Below, piece by piece: positions 34,766-44,088 of a stretch of 64,000 nucleotides of DNA. The notes beneath the pieces were generated by a model. The model had not been told where the DNA came from and did not search any database. It saw nothing but the letters and a program-made list of their open reading frames with translations. The stretch's first letter is position 1. The number at the start of each line of letters is the position of its first letter. The DNA comes from Bradyrhizobium sp. AZCC 1693 (lineage in GTDB: Bacteria > Pseudomonadota > Alphaproteobacteria > Rhizobiales > Xanthobacteraceae), in contig NZ_JAZHSD010000001.1 of the NCBI RefSeq assembly GCF_036924745.1, positions 2,170,001 to 2,234,000 of the forward strand, in the 5' to 3' direction. Position numbers and translations under genes: made by a program.

Positions 34766-35614
34766 CTACGCGACCGCCCGCTGTCCGATGATGGCAAAAC
34801 GCAGTTTGCCCGAGATCCAGTCGATCGCGGCCACTGCGACCAAAATCATCAGGATCAGGAACGAGACCTTCTGCCACTCCAGCACGCGAATTTGCTCGGC
34901 CAGTTGCAGACCGATGCCGCCCGCCCCGACGATACCGATGATGGTGGCCGAGCGGGTATTCGATTCGATGAAGTAAAGCACCTGCCCCGCGATAACAGGC
35001 AGCACCTGGGGCATCAGGCCGAAGCGTATTTCGTGCAGCGCGTCGCCGCCGGAAGCCCTGATCCCCTCGACCTGCTTCCTGTCGGCGGCTTCGATGGCCT
35101 CGGAAAACAATTTGCCGAACGCGCCGAAGTCGGACAGCGCGATCGCCAGCACACCGGCAAACGGGCCGAGGCCAACAACGTTGATCCACACCAGCGCCCA
35201 GATCAGCGTATCGACACCGCGGATGGAATCAAGGAACCGCCGCACCGGGAAGCGAAGCAGGTTCGACGGAATGATGTTCCGCGCCGCCAGCAGGCTGACC
35301 GGCAGTGCCGCCACGGCAGCCAGGGTCGTGCCGAGCAGCGCGATCGACAGCGTCTCACCGAGGGCTGCGAGATAGGCGGGCAGCGAGGAGCCGGGATCGG
35401 GTGGAATCATCATCACCGTGATCCAGCCGAGCTGGCTCAGGCCCGACACCAGTTTGGCCGGCGAGAAGCCGAGATCGACCAGCCCGAACACGAAGATCGC
35501 GAACACAGCCAACATCACCGCCGGCATGGCGAGGCGCGCCGATGCGGGCCGGTCGAAGACATCAGGGTATTTGGTCCGGAGCGCGCCTGTATCCGGTTTC
35601 GGCAACTGGCTCAT
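34766..35614 (-). CDS. phnE: Phosphonate ABC permease PhnE (second copy)
   Basis: 282 residues with about six helices. The PhnE marks are LAALGETLSIALLGTTLAAVAALPVSLLAARN, DSIRGVDTLIWALVWINVVGLGPFAGVLAIALSD and SNTRSATIIGIVGAGGIGLQL. It overlaps the upstream phnE by 4 bp. Two different PhnE subunits together form the PhnCDE channel in many rhizobia. Last gene of the phnCDE unit. Confidence 0.92.
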   Translation of the reverse strand: MSQLPKPDTGALRTKYPDVFDRPASARLAMPAVMLAVFAIFVFGLVDLGFSPAKLVSGLSQLGWITVMMIPPDPGSSLPAYLAALGETLSIALLGTTLAAVAALPVSLLAARNIIPSNLLRFPVRRFLDSIRGVDTLIWALVWINVVGLGPFAGVLAIALSDFGAFGKLFSEAIEAADRKQVEGIRASGGDALHEIRFGLMPQVLPVIAGQVLYFIESNTRSATIIGIVGAGGIGLQLAEQIRVLEWQKVSFLILMILVAVAAIDWISGKLRFAIIGQRAVA

Positions 35615-36495
35615 GCGCGAGCCTCCTTGCCGAACAGTTTTCCGCGCAGCCAGCCGGTCGTGATATCGATGACGAAGACGGTGACGATGATGGTGACGAG
35701 GATCGCGCTGACGTCGGAGTAATAGAACTTGCGGATCGCGACGACGAGCTCCTGCCCGATGCCGCCGGCGCCAACAAAACCCATCACCGAGGCCTCGCGG
35801 ACATTGATCTCAAAGCGCAGCAGCGCATAGCTGGCATAACCCGCCGTGACCTGCGGCAACACCGCAAAGCGCATGCAGGAGAGCCAGCTTGCGCCGGTCG
35901 AGCGCACACCCTCTACCGGTTTCATGTCGGCGTTCTCGACAATCTCGGAGAACAACTTTCCGAGCGCGCCGGCGGAATGTACGGCGATTGCAAATACGCC
36001 CGCCATCGGCCCGAGGCCGAAGGCGATGACGAAAATCAGCGCGAATACGATGCCGGGAACCGTGCGCGCGAACTCGAGGAGACGCCGGACGACGAAGCGC
36101 AGCCATGGCGCGGGCGACGTGTTCTGCGCGGCGAAGAAATTCAGCACAAAGGCGAGGACCGCGCCGGTCAGGGTGCCGACATAGCTGATGAGAATGGTCT
36201 CGCCGAGCATCTTGAGCCACTTCTGCCAGCCCCAGAACCATTCACCGAAATTGGTCCATACCCGCGTGCCGTCTTCCAGGGTAAGAATGCGATCGAAATA
36301 GCTGACGAAGTTGCCGAAATAGCTGAAGAGCGTGCGCAGATTCACTTCCGCGCCGATCGCTGCGATAATCAACGCGGCGAAGAAAACTGCCGCCGCCAAA
36401 ATCACCTTCAAACGTTTGCGCGCGACCGCCTTGCGATAGGTATCGTTGAGCACCGCCAGTTGCTGGTCTGGAAGGATGGATATGGCATTCGCCAT
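35611..36495 (-). CDS. phnE: Phosphonate ABC permease PhnE (first copy)
   Basis: 294 residues from the ATG at 36495 (earlier TTG and GTG codons are less likely). A polar N-terminus precedes helices, then GETILISYVGTLTGAVLAFVLNFFAAQN, LEFARTVPGIVFALIFVIAFGLGPMAGVFAIAVHS and EASVMGFVGAGGIGQEL. It differs from the second PhnE, with an extended periplasmic loop after the first helix. It lies downstream of the terminator-like hairpin that follows phnD. Confidence 0.92.
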   Translation of the reverse strand: MANAISILPDQQLAVLNDTYRKAVARKRLKVILAAAVFFAALIIAAIGAEVNLRTLFSYFGNFVSYFDRILTLEDGTRVWTNFGEWFWGWQKWLKMLGETILISYVGTLTGAVLAFVLNFFAAQNTSPAPWLRFVVRRLLEFARTVPGIVFALIFVIAFGLGPMAGVFAIAVHSAGALGKLFSEIVENADMKPVEGVRSTGASWLSCMRFAVLPQVTAGYASYALLRFEINVREASVMGFVGAGGIGQELVVAIRKFYYSDVSAILVTIIVTVFVIDITTGWLRGKLFGKEARA

Positions 36496-36513
36496 CGGGA
36501 TCACTGTGCCCAA

Positions 36514-36573
36514 GTGTTAAACAGAATAGGCGTTAAACAGAACGAGTGTTAAACAGAACGGCGTTAGACAGAA
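36514..36573. repeat. Four short tandem repeats between phnD and phnE
   Basis: Four units built on GYGTTARACAGAA begin at 36514, 36530, 36546 and 36561 (periods 16, 16, 15 bp); the last has G for A in one place. They fill the space between the phnD terminator and phnE. On the minus strand the unit reads TTCTGTTTAAC. Purpose unknown. Confidence 0.75.
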
Positions 36574-36599
36574 AAAGGCCGGGTCGCTTGGACCCGGCC
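36572..36599 (-). terminator. Intrinsic terminator after phnD
   Basis: On the minus strand GGCCGGGTC pairs perfectly with GACCCGGCC (9-bp GC-rich stem, 5-base loop) and is followed at once by TTTTT. It lies 22 bp after the phnD stop and before phnE, so it should lower permease expression relative to the binding protein. Confidence 0.82.
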
Positions 36600-36620
36600 A
36601 GGCTCGTCTAGGTCTATTGA

Positions 36621-37556
36621 TCAGGACGCCTTCTTTTTACGCAACGCATCGACGAACTTGATCAATTCGACGGTGCCATCCCAGTCCTTGGTGGTGGCCG
36701 GATTGAAGCCCTTCTTCTGACCGTCGGACAGACGGTCGAACGCAGCCTTGTCCTTGGCCGGCGCTTCGGTGAAAGCCTTGGCAATTGCGGCCTTCAGATC
36801 GGCCGGGAGGTCCGAATTATAGGCGTAGGGCCCGTTGATGATCGGGGCCGATTTGTGGATGATCCGGAAGTCGTCCTTCTTCATCGGCGAACCGTCGGCG
36901 TTCTTCAGCATGCCCTTGTGCAGCATCTGGGCGAGCGTGGAATCGTCGTCGTTGGTCCACTGATTGGCGGCGACCTCAACGGTGCCCTGCGACAGCGCCA
37001 GCATGGCGTTCTCGTGGCTGCCGGTGAAGACGACCTTGCCGAAATAGCCATCGGCGTCGGAAATGCCGAGCTTGTCGAGTTCGAAGCGCGGCACGTTGTT
37101 GCCCGACGTCGAGTTCGGGTCGACCAGGCCGAGATTCTTGCCCTTCAGTTGATCGATGTTCTTGTAGGGGCTCGACGCCTTGACGAAGAACACCGAATAA
37201 TAGCCGGTCGAACCGTCGGCATTGATGTCGTTGGCGAAGGCATCGGTCTTGACGCCGGTCAGCCGGGCGCGAGCGAACGACGCCGAGCCGTAGCTGGCGA
37301 TATGGATATTGCCGGCGCGCTGGCCTTCGATCACGGCCGCGTAATCGTTGGCAATGCGTAATGTGACCTTGACGCCGAGTTCCTTGGAGAGATACGCGAC
37401 GAACGGCGTCCAGCGCTCGGTCACGCCCGAGGCGTTTTCGGCCGGCACCACGGCAAAAGTCAGTTCCGGATATTTGTTCTTCCAGTCCTGCGCCAAGGCG
37501 GAAGCGGTAAACGCCAGCGCGGCCGCGCCGGCGAGAACGATACGACGAGTGATCAT
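36621..37556 (-). CDS. phnD: Phosphonate ABC substrate-binding protein PhnD
   Basis: 311 residues from the ATG at 37556; the signal peptide is MITRRIVLAGAAALAFTASALAQ. Mature motifs are LTFAVVPAENASGVTERWTPFVAYLSKELG, GNIHIASYGSASFARA, DPNSTSGNNVPRFELDKLG and AANQWTNDDDSTL. It binds phosphonates (and possibly phosphite) in the periplasm for PhnCE. It stands between phnC and phnE, with a strong terminator behind it. Confidence 0.95.
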   Translation of the reverse strand: MITRRIVLAGAAALAFTASALAQDWKNKYPELTFAVVPAENASGVTERWTPFVAYLSKELGVKVTLRIANDYAAVIEGQRAGNIHIASYGSASFARARLTGVKTDAFANDINADGSTGYYSVFFVKASSPYKNIDQLKGKNLGLVDPNSTSGNNVPRFELDKLGISDADGYFGKVVFTGSHENAMLALSQGTVEVAANQWTNDDDSTLAQMLHKGMLKNADGSPMKKDDFRIIHKSAPIINGPYAYNSDLPADLKAAIAKAFTEAPAKDKAAFDRLSDGQKKGFNPATTKDWDGTVELIKFVDALRKKKAS

Positions 37557-37632
37557 GGTGAGCCCTCTAGTTGTGGTTACGCCTCTTCGCCGAATGCAGG
37601 TTTGCAACCGGCTACCCGTACAGAAATGACAC

Positions 37633-38448
37633 TCAGGCTGCGGCCGCCGTGCCGAGTTCAGGCATCGCCGCAGCGCCGGGTGCCTGCGCAGGCGCGCCAC
37701 CCATGACGTCATCGGCTTCGAGATCGTAGAGTTCGCGCGCGATACGATCGGTCAGGGTCTCGGGCGCGCCATCGAACACCACCCGTCCCGCCGCCATGCC
37801 GATCAGGCGGTCGCAATAGCTTCGCGCGAGATCGAGCGAATGCAGGTTGCAGATCACGGTGATACCGAAATGCTTGTTGATGCGCAGCAGCGCATCCATC
37901 ACGATCCGCGTGTTGCGGGGATCGAGCGAGGCGATCGGCTCGTCGGCGAGAATGATGTCGGGTTCTTGCACCAGCGCGCGTGCGATTGCGACGCGCTGCT
38001 GCTGGCCGCCGGAAAGCTGGTCGGCGCGCTGGGCGGCGATCGACGCCATATCGAACTGTTCCAGCGCCGACATCGCCAGCGCCCTGTCCTCTTCGGGCCA
38101 AAGCTGCGTCAGCGAGCGCCAGGACGGGATTTCGGCCAGCCGCCCCATCAGCACATTGGTCAGGACGTCGAGCCGGCCGACCAAATTGAACTGCTGAAAG
38201 ATCATCGCGGAGCGCGCACGCCACTGCCGCAGATCCTTGCCGCGCAGCGCGGTCACGTCAACGCCTTCAAAGAGGATGCGCCCCTCGGAAGGTTCAGCGA
38301 GGCGGTTGATCATGCGAAGCAGCGTGGATTTGCCGGCGCCGGAGCGGCCGATCACGCCGACGAAGCTGCCGGGCGCGATCGAAAATGACGCGTTATCCAC
38401 TGCGGCCTTGGTGCCGAACCGGCACGTCAAACCTTCTACCACCAGCAT
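37633..38448 (-). CDS. phnC: Phosphonate ABC ATPase PhnC
   Basis: 271 residues. Walker A is [13 protein letters not shown], the Q-loop [23 protein letters not shown] (typical of PhnC), the signature [15 protein letters not shown] and Walker [13 protein letters not shown]. The C-terminal tail is Ala/Pro-rich. First gene of phnCDEE, 46 bp downstream of a PhoB-box-like element. Confidence 0.94.
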   Translation of the reverse strand: MLVVEGLTCRFGTKAAVDNASFSIAPGSFVGVIGRSGAGKSTLLRMINRLAEPSEGRILFEGVDVTALRGKDLRQWRARSAMIFQQFNLVGRLDVLTNVLMGRLAEIPSWRSLTQLWPEEDRALAMSALEQFDMASIAAQRADQLSGGQQQRVAIARALVQEPDIILADEPIASLDPRNTRIVMDALLRINKHFGITVICNLHSLDLARSYCDRLIGMAAGRVVFDGAPETLTDRIARELYDLEADDVMGGAPAQAPGAAAMPELGTAAAA

Positions 38449-38494
38449 GCAATGCTCCAGAGTTCCAGTCGTGGAGCATCGCTAACGGCTCGAT

Positions 38495-38512
38495 CTAACA
38501 GTTGTGTGACAC
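38495..38512 (-). promoter_or_regulatory. Possible PhoB box upstream of phnC
   Basis: On the minus strand GTGTCAC-ACAA-CTGTTAG: two 7-bp half-sites with 4-bp spacing, each matching CTGTCAT at five of seven positions. It ends 47 bp before phnC. It is weaker than the box facing the opposite way. Confidence 0.45.
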
Positions 38513-38563
38513 GACTGCTGCGGTGCGGCGTTCCTCCACAGCCCTCGTCCACAGCCTTGGCAG

Positions 38564-38592
38564 GCGTCACGTATCCGTCATGATCCTGTCAT
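38564..38592 (+). promoter_or_regulatory. Triple PhoB-box half-sites upstream of acyltransferase-phnM2
   Basis: GCGTCAC (38564), CCGTCAT (38575) and CTGTCAT (38586) are spaced exactly 11 bp apart. The last two form a near-perfect PhoB box (CTGTCAT-N4-CTGTCAT consensus). It lies 63 bp before the acyltransferase ATG. Phosphate-starvation induction through PhoB is expected. Confidence 0.72.
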
Positions 38593-38654
38593 CAAGCGCA
38601 TCGAAGACGAGCGGACGCCAACGATCTTTCCCCGATTTCTGATGGACACCACCG

Positions 38655-39320
38655 ATGGCCGGCAAGATGCTTTCCACTGAACCGGCCGTCGACCCCACCG
38701 CCTCGGTGCGCAACTGCCAGCTTGGCGCCTATACCGAGGTCGGCGCCCGGACCATCCTGCTCGAAGTCGAGATGGCCGACTATTCCTACGTCGTGAACGA
38801 TTCGCAGATCACCTACACGACGATCGGAAAATTCTGTTCGATCGCGGCGATGACGCGGCTCAACCCGGGCAATCATCCGATGCACCGGGCATCACAAGCG
38901 CATTTCACCTACCGTGCCAGCAGCTATTTTCAGGGCGAGAGCGATGATGCCGATTTCTTTGCATGGCGGCGCGGGCATCACGTCCATATCGGCCATGACG
39001 TCTGGATCGGCCACGGCGCGGTCATTCTGCCCGGCCGCTCGATCGGCACCGGCGCAGTGATCGCGGCCGGCGCCATCGTGACCAGGGACGTCCCTGCCTA
39101 CACAATCGTTGCAGGCAACCCGGCCCGGCCGATCAGGCGGCGCTTTCCCGAATCCGTCGCGGGCCGGCTTGCGGAGCTTGCATGGTGGGACTGGGACCAT
39201 GAGACGCTTCGCCGCGCCCTGCCCGATTTCCGCAAGCTCGATGTCGAGGGCTTTCTCGACAAGTACGAATCGGCCGAAACATCCGTCCGTCAGCAATTCA
39301 ACCAGAGTGCCGCATCGTGA
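38655..39320 (+). CDS. Phosphonate-locus hexapeptide-repeat acyltransferase
   Basis: 221 residues with a left-handed beta-helix of hexapeptide repeats ([82 protein letters not shown]). It resembles the TIGR03308-like family found only in phn loci and xenobiotic acetyltransferases. It may acylate aminoalkylphosphonates, the role PhnO has in E. coli, though that is inference. The stop overlaps the second phnM (ATGA). Confidence 0.88.
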   Translation: MAGKMLSTEPAVDPTASVRNCQLGAYTEVGARTILLEVEMADYSYVVNDSQITYTTIGKFCSIAAMTRLNPGNHPMHRASQAHFTYRASSYFQGESDDADFFAWRRGHHVHIGHDVWIGHGAVILPGRSIGTGAVIAAGAIVTRDVPAYTIVAGNPARPIRRRFPESVAGRLAELAWWDWDHETLRRALPDFRKLDVEGFLDKYESAETSVRQQFNQSAAS

Positions 39321-40510
39321 CCGAACTGTTCATTGAAGGTGGCCGAGCCCTGCTCGGCCATGAGATCCACAAAACCACGTTGCGGATTGCCGGCCGCGAG
39401 ATCGTCGCCGTGGGTACGGATAGCAGCCACAGTTCGCCCGGCATCGATGCCGGCGGCTTGCTGGTGCTGCCGGGCATTGTCGACCTGCATGGCGATGCGT
39501 TCGAGCGACAGATGATGCCGCGCCCCGGCGTCGATTTTCCGATCGACGTCGCATTGATCGACAGCGACCGGCAGGCGGTAAGCAACGGGATCACGACCGT
39601 CTACCACGCCACGACCTGGTCGTGGGAGCCTGGCCTGCGCAGCGCGGACAATGCGCGGAAATTGCTGGAGGCGATCGAGCAGATGCGGCCGCAGCTCGCC
39701 GCCGACACCCGCTTCCATTTGCGGCACGAGACCTACAACCTCGACGCCGAAAGCGAGATCATCGACTGGCTGGGGCAAGGACGCGTCGACCTGTTCGCAT
39801 TCAACGACCACATGGACTCGACCGTGGCGAGCCTCGCCAAGCCGCAGAAACGCAGCCGAATGGTCGAGCGCACGGGTCTCACCGATGAGGCGTTCGATCG
39901 CCTGGCGCAAAACGTGATCTCCCGCGGCCACGACGTACCGGCGTCGATCACCCGGCTGGCGCAGGCAGCGCGCATGGCTGATGTCCGGATGCTTTCACAC
40001 GACGACGAAAGCCCGGCGATGCGGCAGGCCTTTCGTGCGCAGCGCGTTGCCATCGCCGAATTTCCGGTCAACGAGGAAACCGCCCGCGAGGCCGCCGCGG
40101 CTGGCGACTTCATCGTGTTCGGCGCGCCCAATGTCGTGCGCGGCGGCAGCCATACCGGCTGGACCAAGGCCTCCGATATGATCGCCAAGGGCCTCTGTTC
40201 AGTGCTCGCGTCGGACTATTATTATCCAGCGCCGCTGCTGGCGGCCTTCCGGCTTGCGGCCGACGGCGTGCTGCCGCTGGCGGAGGCGTGGCAATTGATC
40301 TCCTCGGCGCCGGCGCGAGCCGCCGGCCTCGCCGATCGCGGCCTGCTCGCCGCGGGACAGCGCGCCGACATCATTCTCGTCGATGACACGGCGCCGTTGC
40401 GCCCGCGGGTCGTCGCGGTCATTGCAGCGGGACGCCTCGTGCATCTGACGGAGGCGAACCGTCTCGTCCGTTCGTCCGTCGCGCCCCGCAAGGCAGTTGC
40501 GGCCGCGTGA
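39317..40510 (+). CDS. phnM: Ribose 1-methylphosphonate 5-triphosphate diphosphatase PhnM (second copy)
   Basis: 397 residues, amidohydrolase fold. Metal motifs are [35 protein letters not shown] and [12 protein letters not shown], with [12 protein letters not shown]. It is clearly paralogous to the operon PhnM at 28094-29245 but diverged in sequence (for example [10 protein letters not shown] against ELHTDHLEMH). It is coupled to the acyltransferase and placed under a PhoB-box-like element. Either the two differ in substrate or one backs up the other. Confidence 0.92.
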   Translation: MTELFIEGGRALLGHEIHKTTLRIAGREIVAVGTDSSHSSPGIDAGGLLVLPGIVDLHGDAFERQMMPRPGVDFPIDVALIDSDRQAVSNGITTVYHATTWSWEPGLRSADNARKLLEAIEQMRPQLAADTRFHLRHETYNLDAESEIIDWLGQGRVDLFAFNDHMDSTVASLAKPQKRSRMVERTGLTDEAFDRLAQNVISRGHDVPASITRLAQAARMADVRMLSHDDESPAMRQAFRAQRVAIAEFPVNEETAREAAAAGDFIVFGAPNVVRGGSHTGWTKASDMIAKGLCSVLASDYYYPAPLLAAFRLAADGVLPLAEAWQLISSAPARAAGLADRGLLAAGQRADIILVDDTAPLRPRVVAVIAAGRLVHLTEANRLVRSSVAPRKAVAAA

Positions 40511-40530
40511 GCGGGCCCTATTCTGGCGCG

Positions 40531-41220
40531 ATGGCAAACTATCCCCGTTACGCAATCTATTACACCGCCACGCCGGGCAGCGCGCCCGACCGGTTCGGCG
40601 CATCGCTGCTCGGCTACGATGCCCATGGCGGCGACGACCTGCCCTTTCCGGATGGGCTCCCATTGGACTGGCGCGATCTGACGCACGATCCGCGCAAATA
40701 CGGCTTTCACGCCACGCTGAAGGCGCCGATGGCGCTGGCCGACGGCAAGGCCGAGTCACAGCTTGCTGCGGCATGCCAATTGTTCGCGGATCTGGTCCGG
40801 CCTGTACCGGTGATCCAACCGATCGTCGATTCGATCAGCGGTTTCATCGCGGTGATTCCGGCCGAACCGTCGGCGGAGCTCGAACTGCTCGCCGGCGACG
40901 CCACCAAGGCATTCGATTCGTTCCGGGCCACCCTCAGCCCGGAAGACCGCGCACGGCGAAATCCCGACAAGCTGACGCCGCGGCAGCGCGACTATCTCGA
41001 CCGCTGGGGCTACCCTTACGTCTTCGAGGAATTTCGCTTCCACATGACGCTGACGGGACGGCTTCCCGCAGAACGGCGCGAGCAGGTTGTGGCGATGCTG
41101 CGCGGCAGGTTTGCGGCAACAGGCATCGGGCCGCTCGCGATCGACGCGATCGCCCTGTGCCGTCAGGAAAACCCGAATTCGCGGTTTCGGGTCATCGGCC
41201 GCTGGCAGTTGCGGACCTGA
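40531..41220 (+). CDS. DUF1045 phosphonate-locus protein, 2H phosphoesterase-like
   Basis: 229 residues from the ATG at 40531 (an upstream GTG at 40507 is possible). Two HxT motifs mark the 2H phosphoesterase fold: YGFHATLKAP (His60, Thr62) and FRFHMTLTG (His171, Thr173). It matches the TIGR03223-like family restricted to phn loci. 2H enzymes open cyclic phosphates, so it may open ribose 1,2-cyclic phosphate 5-phosphate, the PhnP step, for which no phnP is present here. That is inference. It follows phnM2 by 20 bp. Confidence 0.85.
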   Translation: MANYPRYAIYYTATPGSAPDRFGASLLGYDAHGGDDLPFPDGLPLDWRDLTHDPRKYGFHATLKAPMALADGKAESQLAAACQLFADLVRPVPVIQPIVDSISGFIAVIPAEPSAELELLAGDATKAFDSFRATLSPEDRARRNPDKLTPRQRDYLDRWGYPYVFEEFRFHMTLTGRLPAERREQVVAMLRGRFAATGIGPLAIDAIALCRQENPNSRFRVIGRWQLRT

Positions 41221-41257
41221 CGTCCCCGGGTGCCAGCGCGCCAGGCCGCCAGCCGCG

Positions 41258-42439
41258 CTATCTCCGCTGGTTGTAGACGTCGAGGCAGACGGCGCCGAGC
41301 AGCACCAGCCCCTTGATCACCTGCTGGTAGTCGATGCCGATGCCAAGGATGGACATGCCGTTGTTCATGACCCCCATGATCATGGCCCCGATCACCGCGC
41401 CGCCGACCCTGCCGACGCCGCCATAGGCGGACGCGCCGCCGATGAAGCAGGCCGCGATGACGTCGAGCTCGAAGCCGGCTCCCGCCTTCGGCGTCGCGGT
41501 ATTGAGCCGCGCGGCGAAGACGAGGCCGGCCAAAGCCGCCAGCGCGCCCATGTTGACGAAGGTCAGAAACGTCAGCCGCTCGGTCTTGATGCCGGACAGG
41601 CTCGCGGCCCTGGCGTTGCCGCCGATGGCATAGATATGGCGGCCAATCACGGTGCGGGTGGTGACGAAGCCATAGAGCGCGATCAGCGCCGTCATGATCA
41701 CCAGCACGTTGGGCAGGCCGCGATGCGAGGCGATCAGGCCGGCGAAGAACACGATCACGGCGAACAGCACCGCGCTCTTGGCGACGAAGAAGCCGAAGGG
41801 CTCGACCTCGATGCCGTGCGAGGCCTGCCGTGCCCGGCTCTTGGCGCTGGTATAGACAAGGGCCACTGCCAATACGGCACCGATCAACAGCGACGTCGGA
41901 TAGAGCGTGCCGGCGCCGGGAAACAATTCGGGAATGAAGCCCGAGGACAGTTTCTGGAAGGTCGGCGGAAACGGTCCGACCGACTGGCCTGCCAGGATCG
42001 CGAGCGCCAGCCCCTTGAACACCAGCATGCCGGCCAGCGTCACGATAAAGGACGGGATCTTGAAATAAGCCACCCAATAGCCCTGCGCGGCGCCGATCAG
42101 CGCACCAACCAGCAGGCAGGCGAGGAAAGCCAGCGGATAGGCAATGTGATAGCGCACCATCAGCACCGCGGCGACGGCGCCGACGAAGCCCGCGACCGAG
42201 CCCACCGACAGGTCGATATGGCCGGTGACAATGATCAGCAGCATGCCGAGCGCCATGATCACGATGTAGCTGTTCTGCAGCACCAGGTTGGTCAGGTTCA
42301 GCGGCTGCAGCAGCGTGCCGTCGGTCATGACCTGGAAGAACAGCATGATCGCAAACAGCGACAGCAGCATGCCGTAATTGCGCAGATTGTTCTTGATGAA
42401 GCCGGTGTGCCCGGGCAGCGCAACCGCCTTGTCGGTCAT
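41258..42439 (-). CDS. gguB: Sugar ABC permease GguB/MmsB-like
   Basis: 393 residues with ten or so helices of the ribose/xylose permease family: GMLLIIVTGHIDLSVGSVAGFVGA, KIPSFIVTLAGMLVFKGLAL, TVIGRHIYAIGGNARAASLSGI and GAVIGAMIMGVMNNGMSILGI. It is the membrane component of the ChvE-GguAB importer for arabinose, galactose or xylose. It overlaps gguA by 4 bp and ends the leftward sugar unit. Confidence 0.9.
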   Translation of the reverse strand: MTDKAVALPGHTGFIKNNLRNYGMLLSLFAIMLFFQVMTDGTLLQPLNLTNLVLQNSYIVIMALGMLLIIVTGHIDLSVGSVAGFVGAVAAVLMVRYHIAYPLAFLACLLVGALIGAAQGYWVAYFKIPSFIVTLAGMLVFKGLALAILAGQSVGPFPPTFQKLSSGFIPELFPGAGTLYPTSLLIGAVLAVALVYTSAKSRARQASHGIEVEPFGFFVAKSAVLFAVIVFFAGLIASHRGLPNVLVIMTALIALYGFVTTRTVIGRHIYAIGGNARAASLSGIKTERLTFLTFVNMGALAALAGLVFAARLNTATPKAGAGFELDVIAACFIGGASAYGGVGRVGGAVIGAMIMGVMNNGMSILGIGIDYQQVIKGLVLLGAVCLDVYNQRR

Positions 42440-43998
42440 GGCCGCAAATCTCCCTGAAGTACTTTCTTGTCCATTTCCTTGTTGCGCATGATGGCGCGCA
42501 TGATCCTTTCCTGGGTGGCCTCGGCGGCGGCGAATTCTCCGACAAAGGCGCCGTCATTCATCACGCAAATGCGGTCGCAGACCCCGAGCAGCTCCGGCAT
42601 CTCCGACGAGATCATCACCACTCCCTTGCCCGCCTCGGCGAGCTCGTTGATGATACAATAGATTTCGTATTTTGCCCCGACATCGATGCCGCGCGTCGGC
42701 TCGTCGAGGATTAATACTTTCGGATCGGTCATCAGCCATTTCGACAGCACCACCTTCTGCTGGTTGCCGCCGGAGAGCTGACCGGTCTCCTGATAGACAT
42801 CGGAACAGCGGATCCGCATCCGGGTGCGGTAGTCGCTCGCAACGCGCAGCTCGGACATGTCATCGATCATGCCTTTCGGCGCGACGCGGCCGAGGCTTGC
42901 CAGCGTGATGTTCTTGCGGACGTCGCTGTCCAGGATCAGGCCGAGCTGCTTGCGGTCCTCGGTGACGTAAGCGAGGCCGGCGTCGATCGCCGCCGCCACA
43001 TCAGACAGGTTGACTTCCCTGCCATCGAGCCAGATGCGGCCGGTGATCCGATCCCCCCAGGCCCGGCCGAACAGGCTCATGGCGAATTCGGTGCGGCCAG
43101 CGCCCATCAGCCCGGCGATTCCGACCACCTCGCCGCGCCGGACCTCGAAATCGACGCCCTTTATTATCAGGCGTTCCCGGTGTTGTGGGTGGTACACTGT
43201 CCAGTCCTGAACGGCGAAGACCGGTTCGCCGATCGTGGCGGTGCGCTGCGGAAAGCGATGGGCAAGGTCGCGATCGACCATGCTGCGGATGATCCGATCC
43301 TCTTCCACCGGCTCGGCCCGGCAATCGATGCTGTCGACGGTGCGGCCGTCGCGCAGCACCGTGATCCGGTCGGCCACACGGGCAACCTCCGACAATTTGT
43401 GCGAGATCAGGATCGAGGCGATGCCCTGGGCGCGGAACGCAAGCAGACGATCCAGTAGTGCGGCGCTGTCGTTCTCGTTCAGGCTGGCGGTCGGCTCGTC
43501 GAGAATCAATAGTCGCACCCTCTTGGACAAGGCCTTGGCGATTTCCACCAATTGCTGCTTGCCGACGCCAAGGTCCGTCACCAGCGTATCGGGCATCTCG
43601 GTGAGGCCGACCTGGGCGAGCAGTTCCTGGGTCCGGCGGTAGACCGTGTCACGGTCGATCACGCCAAGGCGCGACGGCGGATGCGACAGGAAAATGTTCT
43701 CCGCGATCGACATCAGCGGAATCAGCGCCAGTTCCTGATGAATGATGATGATGCCGAGCGCTTCGGAATCATTGACGTCGCGAAAGCGCCGTTCCTCGCC
43801 GTCGAAGATGATGCTGCCTTCGTAGTCACCATGGGGGTAGACGCCGCTGAGAACCTTCATCAGGGTCGACTTGCCGGCGCCGTTCTCGCCGACCAGCGCA
43901 TGGATCTGCCCGGCCTCCACCGTGAAGTTGACGTCGCGCAGGGCCTGCACGCCGGAAAAACTCTTGCTTACGCCGCGCATTTCGAGAATTGCGGTCAT
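42436..43998 (-). CDS. gguA: Sugar ABC ATPase GguA-like (double ABC domain)
   Basis: 520 residues with two ABC domains. First: GENGAGKSTLMKVLSGVYPHG, signature ending LGVGKQQLVEIAKAL, LLILDEPTASLNE. Second, from about 260: GLMGAGRTEFAMSLFG (degenerate Walker A), LSGGNQQKVVLSKWL, VLILDEPTRGIDVG. This is the architecture of sugar importers of the Rbs/Xyl/Ara class. It works with gguB and the disrupted chvE upstream. Confidence 0.92.
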   Translation of the reverse strand: MTAILEMRGVSKSFSGVQALRDVNFTVEAGQIHALVGENGAGKSTLMKVLSGVYPHGDYEGSIIFDGEERRFRDVNDSEALGIIIIHQELALIPLMSIAENIFLSHPPSRLGVIDRDTVYRRTQELLAQVGLTEMPDTLVTDLGVGKQQLVEIAKALSKRVRLLILDEPTASLNENDSAALLDRLLAFRAQGIASILISHKLSEVARVADRITVLRDGRTVDSIDCRAEPVEEDRIIRSMVDRDLAHRFPQRTATIGEPVFAVQDWTVYHPQHRERLIIKGVDFEVRRGEVVGIAGLMGAGRTEFAMSLFGRAWGDRITGRIWLDGREVNLSDVAAAIDAGLAYVTEDRKQLGLILDSDVRKNITLASLGRVAPKGMIDDMSELRVASDYRTRMRIRCSDVYQETGQLSGGNQQKVVLSKWLMTDPKVLILDEPTRGIDVGAKYEIYCIINELAEAGKGVVMISSEMPELLGVCDRICVMNDGAFVGEFAAAEATQERIMRAIMRNKEMDKKVLQGDLRP

Positions 43999-44052
43999 CG
44001 CGCCATCACGTCCATTATCTGTCTATCTCGTTGCGGTCGCATACAGGCAGGT

Positions 44053-44080
44053 GGCGGCGCCGGTGATCGCCGGCGCCGCC
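44053..44080 (-). terminator. Hairpin between chvE and gguA
   Basis: GGCGGCGCCGG pairs with CCGGCGCCGCC (11 bp, 6-base loop), 8 bp after the chvE stop. No T-tract follows, so it is more likely a mRNA-protecting hairpin that keeps binding-protein message abundant than a full terminator. Confidence 0.5.
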
Positions 44081-44088
44081 GTTGCTTG

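Noticed and set aside
36514..36573. CRISPR-like array of four repeats
   Set aside because: Units are contiguous 15-16 bp with no spacers and no cas genes are nearby.
41087..42457. 456-codon open frame on the plus strand
   Set aside because: Antisense to gguB; its repetitive Asp/Gly/His content reflects complement codons of membrane helices.
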